Below are positions 26,634 through 34,728 of a stretch of DNA of 64,000 nt, piece after piece; the stretch's first letter is position 1, and each line of letters starts with the position of its first letter. Both the position numbers and the translations under genes were made by a program. Source of the stretch: UMGS1601 sp900553335 (lineage in GTDB: Bacteria > Bacillota > Clostridia > Oscillospirales > Ruminococcaceae). Location of the stretch: positions 17,030 through 81,029 of the forward strand of contig CALEUW010000013.1 in assembly GCA_937920725.1 (NCBI GenBank). Direction: 5' to 3'. Under the pieces are notes generated by a model. The model did no database searches. It saw nothing but the letters and a program-made list of their open reading frames with translations, and had not been told where the DNA came from.

Positions 26634-28187
26634 TCAGAAATTCCAGTGGATTTCTATGGGAACATCCCGTGTCCCCGGAATCCGTTTACCGACCGAGATA
26701 TAGTCGATCAGGATATCAACCATTTCACGGGTCAAATGATCCAAATTGGTATACTGTTCAATTAGCTCACGGCGGTTGTCGCCGGCAGCAATACGGGCAT
26801 CTATATCAGCAAGCTGCTTTTGACCGTCTTGTATGGTGCGCTCCAAGCGTTCCTTGTCGGCGGTGAATCCTTTTGTCAGATCGAGAAAATCACTTTCACC
26901 GATAATGCCTCTGACCTTATCCATGTAAATATCCCGAATGCCTTTGGAATATTCTTCGATTCGCTTTTCATAGGTAGCAAGATCGGAAATCATCCGTTTA
27001 CGCTGTTCTTGTAAGTTAGCTGCAAACTCAATGTTCTGTGTAAGTTCATCTTTATCGAGATATTTTTCAGATAAACGGTTCAATTCCGCAATTACCATAC
27101 GCTCTAATCGGTCAACAGAGATAAATGAGCCTATACAAGCATCCTTTGCAACATGGCGGTTGGAGCACTGTAAATAATGCTTTCCGTTGTTCTTTGATGA
27201 ACGCATGATATATCCGCAGTTCGCGCAGCGGACTTTCTTCGCAAATAATCCGATCGTTCCCACCGAAAAGGGCTTTGCCCGTTTGGCGATCATCGCCTGC
27301 ACCTTATCCCAAAGCGCACGGTCGATGATGGGTTCGTGCGTTCCCTCGACAATGTACCATTCGCTTTTCGGGCGCGGTTTATTTTGCTTTGTTTTATAAG
27401 AAATGCTTCCATATTTGCCCTGAACCATGTTGCCGATATAGATTTCGTTAATCAGCATATCGGAAATCGCAAAGTATTTCCAAAGGGTACTGTTTTTCCC
27501 TTTCGGCTGCTTATATCGCAGACCGTGCAGGCGTTTGTATTCGGTTGGATTGGGTATGCCTCGGTCATTGAGCATACGGGCGATTGCGGTTTTTCCGTAG
27601 CCACAGGCAAAAAGGTTAAAAACTTCTCTTACAACGGCGGCGGCTTCCTCGTCGATGATCAGATGTCCCTTGTGATCCGGGTCTTTTTTGTACCCGTAAA
27701 GGGCAAAAGCACCGATGTGAAAACCGTTCAATCGTCTGTTTGTCAGGACGCTGCGTATGTTGTCCGACATATCTTCCAAATACCATTCGTTGACAAGCCC
27801 GTTGATCTGACGGGATTTTTTGTTGCCCTTGTTGGCGGTGTCCGCGTTGTCAACGATGCTGACAAAGCGAATCCCCCAAATGGGAAACAGACCGTGAATA
27901 TACTTTTCCACAAGCTCCAGCTCTCTCGTAAAACGGGACTGTGTCTTGCATAGGATGATGTCAAAGCGTTTCGCCTCGGCATCGGCAAGCAAACGATTAA
28001 ACTCTGGGCGGCGTCTGTCCGCACCAGTGTAATCGTCGTCGCTGTAAATATTGTAAAGCTCCCACCCCTGTTCCATGGCATATTGCAACAGCATTGATTT
28101 CTGATTTTGGATACTGTTACTATCGTCGGTTTCAAATTGCTTGTTCCGATCTTCTTCGGATAAGCGGCAATATATAGCTACTTTCAA
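26634..28187 (-). CDS. Large serine recombinase (integrase/excisionase)
   Basis: 517 aa. The N-terminal resolvase domain has the nucleophile in YCRLSEED (Ser10) and catalytic Arg residues in KTQSRFTRELE. A recombinase domain follows (GYGKTAIARMLNDRGIPNPTEY), then a zinc ribbon with CANCGYIM and QCSNRHVAKDAC near 318-350, and a coiled coil with a C-terminal IEIHWNF. It would cut and exchange DNA at 2-bp staggered breaks to integrate or excise the island at cotJC. It lies at the left end reading toward the junction. It resembles the Tn1549/TndX-like recombinase group. Start ATG 28187 with AAGGAGA upstream. Confidence 0.93.
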   Translation of the reverse strand: MKVAIYCRLSEEDRNKQFETDDSNSIQNQKSMLLQYAMEQGWELYNIYSDDDYTGADRRRPEFNRLLADAEAKRFDIILCKTQSRFTRELELVEKYIHGLFPIWGIRFVSIVDNADTANKGNKKSRQINGLVNEWYLEDMSDNIRSVLTNRRLNGFHIGAFALYGYKKDPDHKGHLIIDEEAAAVVREVFNLFACGYGKTAIARMLNDRGIPNPTEYKRLHGLRYKQPKGKNSTLWKYFAISDMLINEIYIGNMVQGKYGSISYKTKQNKPRPKSEWYIVEGTHEPIIDRALWDKVQAMIAKRAKPFSVGTIGLFAKKVRCANCGYIMRSSKNNGKHYLQCSNRHVAKDACIGSFISVDRLERMVIAELNRLSEKYLDKDELTQNIEFAANLQEQRKRMISDLATYEKRIEEYSKGIRDIYMDKVRGIIGESDFLDLTKGFTADKERLERTIQDGQKQLADIDARIAAGDNRRELIEQYTNLDHLTREMVDILIDYISVGKRIPGTRDVPIEIHWNF

Positions 28188-28229
28188 TTTTCCATCTCCT
28201 TAGAGACAGAACAAGCTGTTTTCATATTT

Positions 28230-28258
28230 ATTATACCACAATTATTGCGGTTTGTCAT
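28230..28258 (-). promoter_or_regulatory. Recombinase promoter, sigma-A type
   Basis: On the minus strand, ATGACA, 17 bp, then TGG-TATAAT (extended -10), overlapping the 3' end of the small upstream gene. It suggests vegetative rather than sporulation-specific expression of the recombinase. Confidence 0.65.
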
Positions 28259-28391
28259 TGCTTTCGCAAAAGCCCACACTTTTGCTCCTTTCCAGCTTGT
28301 TGATGAGCTCTATCCACATCTTTGTGAATGCCTCTTTTGAGGTCGTGTTTTCGCCGCTTTTGAAAACACTTTTCACAAGGCTCGTTTCCAT
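28242..28391 (-). CDS. Small 49-aa protein upstream of the recombinase
   Basis: Starts METSLVKSVFKSGENTTSK, continues EAFTKMWIELINKLERSK and ends CESNDKPQ; GGAGG lies seven bases before the ATG. The length is 49 codons plus TAA. A short ORF of this kind beside a serine recombinase is familiar from clostridial integrative elements, where its role is unknown; it could be a directionality factor, but it shows no DNA-binding motif. It is transcribed with or just before the recombinase. Confidence 0.6.
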   Translation of the reverse strand: METSLVKSVFKSGENTTSKEAFTKMWIELINKLERSKSVGFCESNDKPQ

Positions 28392-28524
28392 AAAAAGCCT
28401 CCTTCTCGGTTGATAGTACACTATATGAAAGGCGGCAAGTCCGCTATTCTATCAGTGTGCAATCAATATGAGAAGCGGCATTCATTTTGGCAAGTAAAAA
28501 AGCACAAGACAATTGGCATGCAAC
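28392..28524. other. Element backbone between the small gene and the IS target site
   Basis: No gene is visible. The stretch holds the upstream region of the recombinase unit; a CATATAGT element at about 28420 is only a weak promoter candidate. Confidence 0.4.
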
Positions 28525-28549
28525 AAATTTGAAAATGGATTTCGGCAAA
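28525..28549 (+). repeat. 25-bp target-site duplication, left copy
   Basis: Identical in all 25 bases to 29679-29703 (core AAATTTGAAAATGGATTTCG). The two copies directly flank the IS ends. Confidence 0.85.
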
Positions 28550-29678
28550 TGTTCATTTGTCAATGATGTGAGACTGAAAAAAGTGACAGAGTATCAAGGA
28601 TAGAAGAGCGGTTTTGCTGACTCCAGCTCCTGCCGCTTCTGAATCGGCGTCTTCCAACCAAGGACGGAGATAGGAATACGGTTTGAGCGCCGTAAGTACT
28701 GTTTCAACTGGGCTTGCAGATCCTCATAAGAATAGAACTTCAGATAATTATAGAACCGCTCCTGGTCATTCCTGTGGCTGCGTTCTACCTTGCCGTTATG
28801 CCATGGTGTCTTCGGACGAATCGTCTTGTGGGTGATGTGGAGCCTTTTGCACAAAACATCCAAAGGATGAATACGATTTGTCTTTTGTGTGTGGGTAAAT
28901 TCTCCGCCATTGTCTGTCTGAATCATGTCTGGCGCATAGCCAAAGTATAGGATTGCACGCTGTACAAAGTCTACCGTACTGTAGCTGCTGTTTTCCCTGT
29001 ATGCATATAGGAACCGTTCTCTGCTTGCTTCTTCTATCATGGTATATTGGTAGAATTTCTCACCGCCCGTACCGACATAACAGGCCATTGGCACATATTT
29101 CACATCCATTTGCCACTTTTCCCCTAATTCGTAGGTGTATCATAGTGACCTAAATGCTTAGATTTCTTCTTTGCGGATTCCACTTTCTTCCGGTAGCCGA
29201 GCCGGACGAACACACGATACAGTGACCCTGGGTGTCTGCTATAAGCCTTCTCTTGGTGAAGCTTGCCATATAACTCGCAAATACTAATGTTGGGGTTGCA
29301 GCGATGGTAGTTCCGTATCCAGTTCAACTCTTCCTCTGTGTGAGCGTTGGGGTGTTGCCTGTGGGGGCGGTGTGACTTGGGAACAAGGGATTCCTTCGTG
29401 CCATCATACAGCTTGTTCCAGCGCATGAGGGAAGCTTTTGAGATATGATACCGGCGAAGTACAAAGTCAATATCCTTTGTCTTGCTGTAAAGCTTCACGG
29501 CACCTTACTTGGTACTCACTGTATGGGGTAAATATCGCTTGTTGTTTTTCTTTTCCTGTGCTACAATGTCCATGGCGATTGAGACCTTTTCGTTAGGGTG
29601 TTGTTGTGGTGACTCTATTCTAACGAACTCAATCGCCTTTTTCTATAGCCTTGGTCTCACATCAATTGTAACGCTACA
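28550..29678 (-). mobile_element. Insertion sequence of 1129 bp with long target duplication (IS1202/IS481-like)
   Basis: The ends are imperfect 26-bp inverted repeats, each starting TGT and sharing TGATGTGAGAC internally (16 of 26 identical). It is bounded by 25-bp perfect direct repeats. Target duplications of this length are known for the IS1202 family; a DDE transposase and a terminal TGT fit that or IS481-like elements. The transposase is broken, so the copy is probably inactive. Confidence 0.8.
28594..29573 (-). pseudogene. Broken DDE transposase of the IS
   Basis: Read from ATG 29573 (MDIVAQEKKNNKRYLPHTV), the frame meets an in-frame TAA at about 29505. It continues GAVKLYSKTKDIDFVLRRYH through an N-terminal HTH, then shifts by one base near 29124. 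The second part carries the integrase core with Asp in WQMDVKYV, Asp in IQTDNGGEF and Glu in GKVERSHRND. The shift lies at an ordinary TTAGGGG run, not a slippery heptamer, so a one-base deletion is more likely than programmed frameshifting. Two lesions make this a pseudogene. Confidence 0.85.
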
Positions 29679-29703
29679 AAATTTGAAAATGGATTTCGGC
29701 AAA
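29679..29703 (+). repeat. 25-bp target-site duplication, right copy
   Basis: Perfect direct repeat of 28525-28549, adjoining the right IS end. Confidence 0.85.
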
Positions 29704-29707
29704 AATA

Positions 29708-29736
29708 TTGACAAGTTTCATTTTCTTTGATATGCT
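29708..29736 (+). promoter_or_regulatory. Promoter upstream of the RNase III-like gene
   Basis: TTGACA, 17 bp, TATGCT. This leaves a leader of about 210 nt before the ATG at 29953. Confidence 0.6.
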
Positions 29737-29952
29737 TTACTTGCTTAAAGGCGTAATACTTTAAATTTGAAACATTGTATCTTAGTGTTTATTCCTGTTT
29801 ATGCAAGTGAACCCGAGTAAACAAATGGAAACAAAGAATTAAATTTAACGAATTATGTCTGGTGTACTCTTACCTATTCTCACGGGGAAAGTGTTTTTGT
29901 CAGACTATTATTATGCCTTTTGGTAAATACATTGCCGAAAGGATTTTTTATT

Positions 29953-31095
29953 ATGAAACAAGAATTAGTATGGCAAATGGTTCAGGGACAAATCGGATAT
30001 GAATTTAAAAATCTTGATTTGCTAAAACAGGCATTCACCCGTCGTTCCTATACTGCTGAAAACGGCGGAGAAAACAATGAAGTGCTTGAATTCGTCGGGG
30101 ATAAGGCGCTCGATTTTACAGTTACAAAACTACTCATTCAAAAATACGGACATTTAGCAAACGGAGATCCGGTTGACGGAACAAAGATTTCTGCTTGGGA
30201 ACAAGAAATCAGACGCAGTAAGAACGGTTATTGTGATCCTAAAGTAAATAGCTTTCGTTGCGACTTTAATGAGGATGAATTATCTAAAATCAAAAGTCGA
30301 ATGGTTAGCAAAAAGCCTTTGGCTCGTAGGATGGATGAGCTGGGTTTCTCAGAACACCTTATTATGGGTAAGGGTGATATTCAAAACAATATCAATGAAG
30401 AAGATTCTGTAAAAGAAGACTTGTTTGAAGCAATTATCGGAGCAGTTGTGCTTGATTCCGAATGGAATCAGAAAAACATTCAGTCTGTAATAGAAGCTAT
30501 GCTTGTTCCCGAAGATTTTTTGAACGATGATACGGACATGAATTATGTTCGTCTTATTCAAGAATGGGAAATGCAGGAAAACGGGTGTATTCCATGGTAT
30601 AAGTACAGGGAAGCTTCTTACATGAGCACTTGGTATATGAAAGAAGAAAATACCATATATCAACGATTTCCGTTAGAGTATAATTACTCTAAACTAAAAT
30701 ATCATTGCTATCTGAAATTGCTTGATTCTTTGCCTGTTTTTTGCGGTTTTGGTATATCAATTCGTGAGGCGAGAATGGCTGCTTGCAAATTGGCATATGA
30801 ATATTTAGAAAGAAATGATATGTTGCCGTCTATTCGTGATGAAATTGAAAATCCCAACCGTGAGGATGCAATTAATCAATTGGAAATCTTAGCCCGGCGC
30901 GGATATTTTTCTATTCCAACTTATGAATTTAACGAAGAACATGATAATAGCGGCAATCCTGTTTGGACTTGTGAATGTCACATAGAGGAACAAGATTGTT
31001 ACTTTGATGAAACATCGTCTTCAAAAAAGGATGCTAAAAAAGGTGCTGCATATGGGATGCTTATGTATGTTCTCGGATTGGAGGATGAAAAATAA
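29953..31095 (+). CDS. RNase III-like protein with dsRNA-binding regions
   Basis: 380 aa. The N-terminal RNase III domain has the signature NEVLEFVGDKALDF (near residue 42) and the second acidic block EDLFEAIIGAVVLD, so the metal ligands look intact. Downstream are two stretches with the dsRNA-binding KKDAKKGAAYGMLMYVL and REARMAACKLAYEYL pattern. It differs from housekeeping RNase III (about 230 aa) in its extra middle region and position on a defence island. It probably cleaves structured RNA; the target is unknown. ATG 29953 follows AAAGGA. It is coupled to the next small gene by an overlapping stop/start. Confidence 0.85.
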   Translation: MKQELVWQMVQGQIGYEFKNLDLLKQAFTRRSYTAENGGENNEVLEFVGDKALDFTVTKLLIQKYGHLANGDPVDGTKISAWEQEIRRSKNGYCDPKVNSFRCDFNEDELSKIKSRMVSKKPLARRMDELGFSEHLIMGKGDIQNNINEEDSVKEDLFEAIIGAVVLDSEWNQKNIQSVIEAMLVPEDFLNDDTDMNYVRLIQEWEMQENGCIPWYKYREASYMSTWYMKEENTIYQRFPLEYNYSKLKYHCYLKLLDSLPVFCGFGISIREARMAACKLAYEYLERNDMLPSIRDEIENPNREDAINQLEILARRGYFSIPTYEFNEEHDNSGNPVWTCECHIEEQDCYFDETSSSKKDAKKGAAYGMLMYVLGLEDEK

Positions 31096-31250
31096 TGTCA
31101 AAGTGGTGCTTTAATTACGATTCCGGCGAATATGAAGACATAGACAAGGATGGTTACAGTTGGACACAAGGCGAATATGTCTATAACTGGGACAACAGCG
31201 AATATCGCCGCGAGGAAGAAGAACAATGTGAAGAAGAGGATGACTTATAA
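31095..31250 (+). CDS. Small acidic protein (51 aa)
   Basis: The ATG overlaps the stop of the RNase III-like gene (TAATG). The protein starts MSKWCFNYDSGEYEDIDKDG, is rich in Tyr, Trp and Asp/Glu and ends EEEDDL; there is no known domain. The overlap and shared terminator mean it is made with the RNase III-like protein. An acidic partner of an RNA-binding nuclease could be an inhibitor or a nucleic-acid mimic; that is inference. Confidence 0.65.
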   Translation: MSKWCFNYDSGEYEDIDKDGYSWTQGEYVYNWDNSEYRREEEEQCEEEDDL

Positions 31251-31260
31251 CATCTGATTT

Positions 31261-31287
31261 TTGCCCTGCTTTTGCAGGGCAATTTTT
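31261..31287 (+). terminator. Terminator after the RNase III-like unit
   Basis: Stem TTGCCCTGC/GCAGGGCAA (31261-31269 with 31274-31282), then TTTTT. Confidence 0.85.
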
Positions 31288-31346
31288 ATAAATCAAAAAA
31301 CATATAAGCCTTCTTCGGGCTCTCATATTGGGATCAATTTCCAAAT

Positions 31347-31541
31347 CTCCGTCATTTCGAAATGATAATTCATTAGCATTTGAAAATGAAAATGACCGTC
31401 ATTTGAAAACGCATACAGATTTATTTTTGATTTGTTTTAGATTTATCCCTGACATTTTGAAATGATTGGTGTACCATCGTTTCGGAATGATAGAGCGTTT
31501 AGATATGACAAGCCCTGCTCCCTCATTTCGGAAGCAGGGGG
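31347..31541. promoter_or_regulatory. Cluster of imperfect CATTTCGAAATG palindromes
   Basis: Six related motifs lie within 200 bp: TCATTTCGAAATGA (31352), CATTTGAAAATG (31377), TCATTTGAAAACG (31399), ACATTTTGAAATGA (31452), ATCGTTTCGGAATGA (31477) and TCATTTCGGAAG (31523). They look like repeated binding sites. No gene is visible in the stretch. Confidence 0.45.
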
Positions 31542-31543
31542 GC

Positions 31544-31910
31544 TTTACCGCTTATCATAACGGAAAGAATATCTTTTTCTTTGTCATTAAAAAGAGAATT
31601 TTTCAGGCATAAAAATTGGGGTCACCTATAAGTGAAAACCATAGCCTGAATTTTTTGAAAGATGGGCATTTCCGAAAACGAAAATCATCTCAAAAAAACT
31701 TCCGAAATTTTATCATTCCGATAGGAAAATCATTTTTAAGATTTTTAAAAGAAAGTCATAAAAACAGGGAAATCATATATGGATTACGTTTTTTTCTGGG
31801 GGAACTTCGTTTTTTTACGGGAACATCTATGCTTGAACCCCCTTTTAACCCCCTTACATCTATCATTTGTCTATCATAAATCCTAAAGGGGAAGCGTTTT
31901 TAAAATCGAA
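31544..31910 (+). repeat. Long direct repeat bracketing the defence block, left copy
   Basis: About 365 bp of gene-free DNA resembles 49190-49550 along its length. Both start at CTTATCATAACGGA, share ATTGGGGTCA, AAATCATCTCAAAAAA, ACTTCCGAAAT and CGATAGGAAAATCATTTTTA, and end TAAATCCTAAAGGGGAA. The copies are diverged, so this is not a recent duplication. ORFs within it are not conserved between copies. Confidence 0.8.
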
Positions 31911-32005
31911 AAACGAAGTTGCACGGTATCCATCATTTACAGAACAAATTGCGCCTTTGAATACAAATCCGTTGTCTTCTTTAGAACGGATATTAATAAT
32001 CAAAG

Positions 32006-32094
32006 ACCCCAATTTTGACCCCATTATTTACCCCAATTTGTACCCCAAAAATGACCCCATTTTTTGATTGTGTTTAACAACTCACTATACCCCA
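32006..32094 (+). promoter_or_regulatory. Phased ACCCCA iterons upstream of the ATPase promoter
   Basis: ACCCCA starts at 32006, 32018, 32030, 32042 and 32054, exactly 12 bp apart, each followed by an A/T tract. A sixth copy starts at 32089 and abuts the -35 box. The longer form GACCCCAATTTT also appears inverted in both long repeats (about 31611 and 49255). It is probably an operator array. Confidence 0.7.
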
Positions 32095-32123
32095 TTGACA
32101 CGGCCATAAAAAAGGGGTATAAT
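32095..32123 (+). promoter_or_regulatory. Consensus promoter of the AAA ATPase gene
   Basis: TTGACA, exactly 17 bp, TATAAT. Transcription from here starts near 32130 and excludes the upstream in-frame ATG at 32064 as a start. Confidence 0.85.
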
Positions 32124-32156
32124 GAGTATAGTTTAATCGGGAGGTTCGATATCCGT

Positions 32157-33938
32157 ATGTATGAAAATGAACTGCAAAAAAGAATTGCCGATCTGAAAAC
32201 TGAAATAGATAATCTCCCTGCGGGTTCCGTAACTAAAAAGACAATCGAAGGCAAGGTATATTATTACCACCGTGTTTCTGTCAGTGGCAAGCGCATCGAA
32301 ACTTATTTGGATTTTGACGCCGTCGAACCGCTCAAGGAACAAATCAAAAAGAGAAAACAATTGGAAGCTGAGCTGAAATCTCTGAAGCAGCAAGTTCAAT
32401 CCCGAAAATCAGATAAAGCCAAATATAAGACTTACGTTCGCACGGGCAATGAACTGAAAAAATTTGTGAAAGCCGTTCAGTCATTCAAGAAAAGAAGCTG
32501 TTATGAAAAACTGCACGATTATATTTACGGTGATTTGCAGGACAGAGTGTTTATTCTCTACGGCTTGCGACGGACGGGTAAAACCACGCTGATTCGTCAG
32601 CTAATCGGTGAGATGTCAAATAACGAGCTTGCCCAAACCGCATTTATTCAAATCTCTTCAAAGGACACACTTGCAGATGTCAATGCCGATCTGAAAAAAC
32701 TGGAGATGGGCAATTATAAATACATCTTTATTGACGAAGTAACCCTGCTTGCCGATTTTATCGAGGGCGCGGCATTGTTCTCGGATGTTTATGCCTCCTG
32801 TGGCATGAAGATTGTGCTTTCCGGCACCGATTCGTTGGGCTTTCTGCTTTCAAGCAGCGACCAACTCTACGACCGTTGCGTGATGCTCCACACTACATTT
32901 ATCCCTTACCGTGAATTTGAAAATGTACTTGGCATTAAAGGGATCGATGAATATATTCGCTATGGCGGCACCATGAGCCTTAGCGGTGTACATTACAATG
33001 ATGACTTCGTTTTTGCCGACAAAAGCCAAACCGACAGCTATGTGAACAGCGCCATCGCCGGAAATATTCAGCATTCGCTGAAATATTATCAGGACGGCAG
33101 TCACTTCCGCCATTTGCTGGAGCTGTACGAGAAAAACGAACTGACAAGCGCCATCAATCGTGTGGTGGAGGATATCAACCATCGCTTTACCGCTGAGGTG
33201 CTTACACGCGATTTTTCATCGGGGGATTTATCAATTTCCGCCCGTAATCTTCGCCGTGATAGAGAAGCACCTAATGACATTCTTGACCGCATTGACCGAG
33301 ACGCCTTTACGGATAATCTGAAAAAACTGCTTGAAATTCTCAATAAGAGCGAGCAAAAAATCAAGGTTGCTGAGGTTCATGCAAGTGAAATCCGAGAATA
33401 TTTGAAGCTGCTTGACCTGATTTATGAGATTGAAAAGCGCAGCTTCCCGAATATCGGCGACAAAGGTCAAATCACCGTTATCTCTCAGCCCGGTTTGCGT
33501 TATGCACAGGCAGAGGCGTTGGTAAACAGCCTGCTTCTTGACGCAGCGTTTAATAACCTTTCTCTTACCGCGAGAAACAATGTGCTGGAACGCATCCTCA
33601 GCGAAATCAAAGGCAGAATGATGGAGGATATTGTTCTTCTGGAAACGATGCTTACCAATCCCAAAAAGGAAGTGTTCAAGCTTCAATTTGCCGTCGGCGA
33701 AATCGATATGGTCGTATTTGACCCTGAGGCGTTGTCCTGCAAAATCTGTGAGATTAAGCACAGTATGGAAATTGTCGAGCAACAGTACCGTTATCTCGTA
33801 GATACTGATAAGTGCAAGGATATAGAATTCCGCTTCGGTCCCATCACCGAACGCACTGTCATTTACCGTGGCGAAAACGCCAATCTTGAAAACGGCGTTC
33901 AGTATAGAAATGTGGAAGAATATTTGAGTAATCTATAA
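32157..33938 (+). CDS. AAA ATPase with C-terminal PD-(D/E)XK-like region
   Basis: 593 aa. An N-terminal coiled-coil region (residues 1-100) is followed by an AAA_14-type ATPase core with Walker A GLRRTGKTT (about 136) and Walker B YIFIDEV (about 191). A C-terminal part has FAVGEIDMVVFD and KICEIKHS (about 510-536), which fits the Asp/Glu-x-Lys pattern of the restriction-nuclease-like domain often attached to AAA_14/DUF4143 proteins. It is a single-gene unit with its own promoter and phased upstream repeats, ending at a hairpin. The role is probably defence or toxin-like; the molecular target is unknown. Confidence 0.75.
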   Translation: MYENELQKRIADLKTEIDNLPAGSVTKKTIEGKVYYYHRVSVSGKRIETYLDFDAVEPLKEQIKKRKQLEAELKSLKQQVQSRKSDKAKYKTYVRTGNELKKFVKAVQSFKKRSCYEKLHDYIYGDLQDRVFILYGLRRTGKTTLIRQLIGEMSNNELAQTAFIQISSKDTLADVNADLKKLEMGNYKYIFIDEVTLLADFIEGAALFSDVYASCGMKIVLSGTDSLGFLLSSSDQLYDRCVMLHTTFIPYREFENVLGIKGIDEYIRYGGTMSLSGVHYNDDFVFADKSQTDSYVNSAIAGNIQHSLKYYQDGSHFRHLLELYEKNELTSAINRVVEDINHRFTAEVLTRDFSSGDLSISARNLRRDREAPNDILDRIDRDAFTDNLKKLLEILNKSEQKIKVAEVHASEIREYLKLLDLIYEIEKRSFPNIGDKGQITVISQPGLRYAQAEALVNSLLLDAAFNNLSLTARNNVLERILSEIKGRMMEDIVLLETMLTNPKKEVFKLQFAVGEIDMVVFDPEALSCKICEIKHSMEIVEQQYRYLVDTDKCKDIEFRFGPITERTVIYRGENANLENGVQYRNVEEYLSNL

Positions 33939-33950
33939 ATCCCAATAGTA

Positions 33951-33980
33951 AGTCCTTCCCCACGCTCATAAGGAAGGACT
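33951..33980 (+). terminator. Hairpin after the ATPase gene
   Basis: 9-bp stem AGTCCTTCC/GGAAGGACT with a 12-base loop. The following T-tract is weak. Confidence 0.6.
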
Positions 33981-34147
33981 CAGATCCCTGCTCACCTTTA
34001 GATTAAAAAAACGCTCTCGTTATAACCTACCCGATTCTCATTTGTAGTTAATTAAAAAGCAGATTCAACAGAGGGTAAGAGAACTGTTGTGTGAGTAATT
34101 ATAAGAAGTTATTATTTAACTCGCCTTATGATTTGTTAATATGGCAC

Positions 34148-34182
34148 CCGGCATCTGGCTTTGACTGGATGCCGGATGTTTT
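34148..34182 (+). terminator. Terminator-like hairpin upstream of the BREX region
   Basis: Stem CCGGCATC/GATGCCGG (34148-34155 with 34168-34175), followed by TGTTTTT. It insulates the next operon from upstream transcription. Confidence 0.7.
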
Positions 34183-34337
34183 TGACGTTAGATGATGAAT
34201 AGAATCATCACATTGTTGGCAAAAGGTAAAATCACCGTCGAAATTCCGCGATTTGGTGCTATAATATAATCAGAGTCCGCTTTATGGGATACATTGCGTT
34301 GTAGAATACAGTCAGAGACAAGGTGAGAAGGTTGCAT

Positions 34338-34499
34338 ATGAAAGGTATTTTGGGAAGTTTATTTGATTTGAATGGTGATGACCAAAATCGACACCTTTCA
34401 ATATTATTCATGGATTTTTTGCAAAAACCATTGTATTATTTGCCGGATTATGTTATAATGTACTTTATATTGTTGCATCTGTTTTTCGGTGCATCCTAA
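34338..34499 (+). pseudogene. Truncated 53-codon ORF, remnant of an EF-hand-like small protein
   Basis: Starts MKGILGSLFDLNGDD, the opening of a small clostridial protein family (MKGI...LFDxNGDGK), but then diverges into a hydrophobic tail. The promoter of the next operon lies inside it. AAGGTGAGAAGG precedes the ATG. It looks like a decayed gene start. Confidence 0.4.
34431..34459 (+). promoter_or_regulatory. Promoter of the XRE-BREX operon
   Basis: TTGTAT, 17 bp, TATAAT; the start point would be near 34466, about 57 bases before the XRE gene. Confidence 0.7.
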
Positions 34500-34522
34500 T
34501 TGTATGTGCAGGAGGTATAAAC

Positions 34523-34726
34523 ATGTCCGTTAGATACGATAAACTTTGGATTATGATGAAGTCGAACAAGATGAAAAAGAGCGACCTTGCCAAAGCAGCA
34601 GAGCTTTCTCAGTACACGATGACAAAGCTAAATCAGGATAGAGTTGTGTCGATGGATGTAATGATAAAGTTCTGTAAAATCTTTCACTGCGATATCGGTG
34701 ACCTTATGGAAATTATTGAAGATTAA
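34523..34726 (+). CDS. XRE-family helix-turn-helix regulator
   Basis: 67 aa, a stand-alone Cro/CI-type HTH: KMKKSDLAKAAELSQYTMTKLNQ and then VSMDVMIKFCKIFHCDIGDLME. GGAGG precedes the ATG. It is the first gene of the long defence operon and ends two bases before the next gene, so it probably autoregulates the operon. Confidence 0.85.
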   Translation: MSVRYDKLWIMMKSNKMKKSDLAKAAELSQYTMTKLNQDRVVSMDVMIKFCKIFHCDIGDLMEIIED

Positions 34727-34728
34727 TT

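Noticed and set aside
28392..28524. Sigma-E promoter driving the recombinase unit
   Set aside because: CATATAGT resembles a -10, but nothing like GTCATATT lies 14 bp upstream.
29100..29135. Programmed -1 frameshift in the IS transposase
   Set aside because: No slippery heptamer or following structure is seen, and a separate premature stop exists upstream, so mutation is more likely.
31616..31879. 87-aa plus-strand ORF in the left long repeat
   Set aside because: The frame is not kept in the right repeat copy, there is no ribosome site, and the composition is low-complexity.
32006..32094. Iterons as a plasmid-type replication origin or CRISPR array
   Set aside because: No Rep or cas gene is nearby, the units are only 12 bp with no spacers, and they lead directly into a promoter.
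32064..32156. Longer N-terminus for the AAA ATPase
   Set aside because: The consensus promoter at 32095-32123 lies inside it, so transcripts start downstream of the ATG at 32064.
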